Both the position numbers and the translations under genes were made by a program. Positions 17,371-18,058 of a DNA stretch of 18,058 nt are shown here, in pieces. How positions within the stretch are numbered: the first letter of the stretch is position 1; every line of letters starts with the position of its first letter. Under the pieces are notes generated by a model. It was not told the origin of the DNA. It worked only from the letters and a program-made list of their open reading frames with translations, and ran no database searches. This DNA is from Cerioporus squamosus (Eukaryota; Basidiomycota; Agaricomycetes; Polyporales; Polyporaceae), in the NCBI GenBank assembly GCA_022592435.1, contig JABYQS010000571.1, positions 1 through 18,058 on the forward strand, given 5' to 3'.

Positions 17371-18007
17371 AGTAGAGAAGCGATAGCAGAGCTATAAGTA
17401 GCACTGAAGTTGGAGTGATCGCGGGGGAGGCGCAGGGCGATGGTGTTCAAGTTCGCTTTGGCGTGAGGCGCCTATCAAACAACTCTCAAACGGGGAAGTT
17501 TGGCGCTCGTTTTGCCTCTGCCGCTCATCCGGGCTCACGGGGTAGTATTCTGTAGTGCTTCAATACCACGGGCTGGCCAATGCTCCTGGTGCGACCTGAT
17601 TGTTTAGAATGTATATCCAAATGATACCTACTGGGACTGCCTATGATCAGCATATGCTGGCTCGAGGGGACCGCACAAGCGCTTCGAACGGTCCGGCGTC
17701 ATCCGCCGGCGTCGTGCTTGATCAGACTTGATCCTTTTTGTTTCTCCTCCGTTATTGTTCCCGCTCTCGTCATAATGTTCTCAAACCCACATTCAGGTGA
17801 CAATGGAAGACAATGGATTGCACTATAACTCCGATGTGCTTGCTGCTTGAGCCCGACCAACCCTGACCATCCACCACCACCACCGCTCTTACTTCCGGGA
17901 GGCTACGAGCCTCACTGGACAGCTCCTACCGATCCCTACCGTCAAGGTCGTCTCTTGCTGGCTAAGCTTTGTTTTGACTCCACTCAAGCTAGCTATACCT
18001 GCAACCT
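17371..18007. other. Divergent intergenic region (shared promoter zone)
   Basis: About 640 bp lie between the start of paralogue A (minus) and the start of the partial gene at 18008 (plus). It contains a CT-rich stretch at 17725-17765 suitable for transcription initiation and a TTATAG-like word about 20 bp before the paralogue A start. A 61-codon frame at 17643-17828 has no recognisable content. Confidence 0.45.
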
Positions 18008-18058
18008 ATGGCCGACAACAAGGACAAGCCGAAGAAAAAGGGTAATACCGGGGAGTCG
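18008..18058 (+). CDS. Start of a gene running out of the window (partial, 17 codons)
   Basis: ATG GCC GAC AAC ... GAG TCG reads MADNKDKPKKKGNTGES and is open to the window edge. It is Lys-rich (a possible nuclear or disordered N-terminus) and sits in a good start context (ACCTATGGCC) after a non-coding stretch. The product cannot be named from 17 residues. Confidence 0.45.
   Translation, partial: MADNKDKPKKKGNTGES

Overview
The window looks like nuclear DNA of a mushroom-forming basidiomycete (Agaricomycetes, probably a polypore; this is inference). Genes are on both strands, are split by very short GT-AG introns (about 39-69 nt) with CTNAC-type branch sites, and belong to families typical of fungi: a copper-fist transcription factor, a DMAC1/Dmo2-like mitochondrial protein, casein-kinase-1-like proteins and expanded kinase-like paralogues. 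No rRNA, tRNA or CRISPR was found.

Layout. 1-1240: a decayed kinase-like relic on the + strand, followed by a strong orphan intron. 1240-3594: mostly without a supportable gene, with a small degenerate minisatellite. 3595-3889 (-): a complete two-exon DMAC1/Dmo2-like gene of 79 aa. 4449-6955 (-): two kinase pseudogenes abutting head to tail, one of the same family as the first relic and one casein-kinase-1-like. 7143-10045: two diverged copies of an unknown ~0.7 kb sequence in direct orientation. The first copy is interrupted by a ~0.91 kb foldback element (7590-8500) that is palindromic at several nested levels. 11054-13350 (+): a five-exon copper-fist regulator (591 aa) with a hairpin palindrome, TATA box and upstream ORF in front of it. 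14308-15408 (+): an intact three-exon kinase-like gene (330 aa). 15338-17370 (-): two tandem paralogues of an unrecognised protein; the first in transcription order is complete (225 aa), the second has a damaged 5' part and a C-terminal extension overlapping the 3' end of the kinase-like gene. 18008-18058 (+): the first 17 codons of a gene leaving the window.

How it fits together. There is no operon-like pathway. The copper-fist protein (copper-responsive transcription) and the DMAC1-like protein (inner mitochondrial membrane, respiratory-complex assembly by family knowledge) are the conserved single genes. The rest is an accessory landscape: kinase-like and unknown paralogues being duplicated and lost, segmental duplication and a foldback transposable element. 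The intact kinase-like gene served as the template for reading the exon structure of its two decayed relatives. All exon models were built by eye from reading frame and splice consensus and have not been tested against transcripts.
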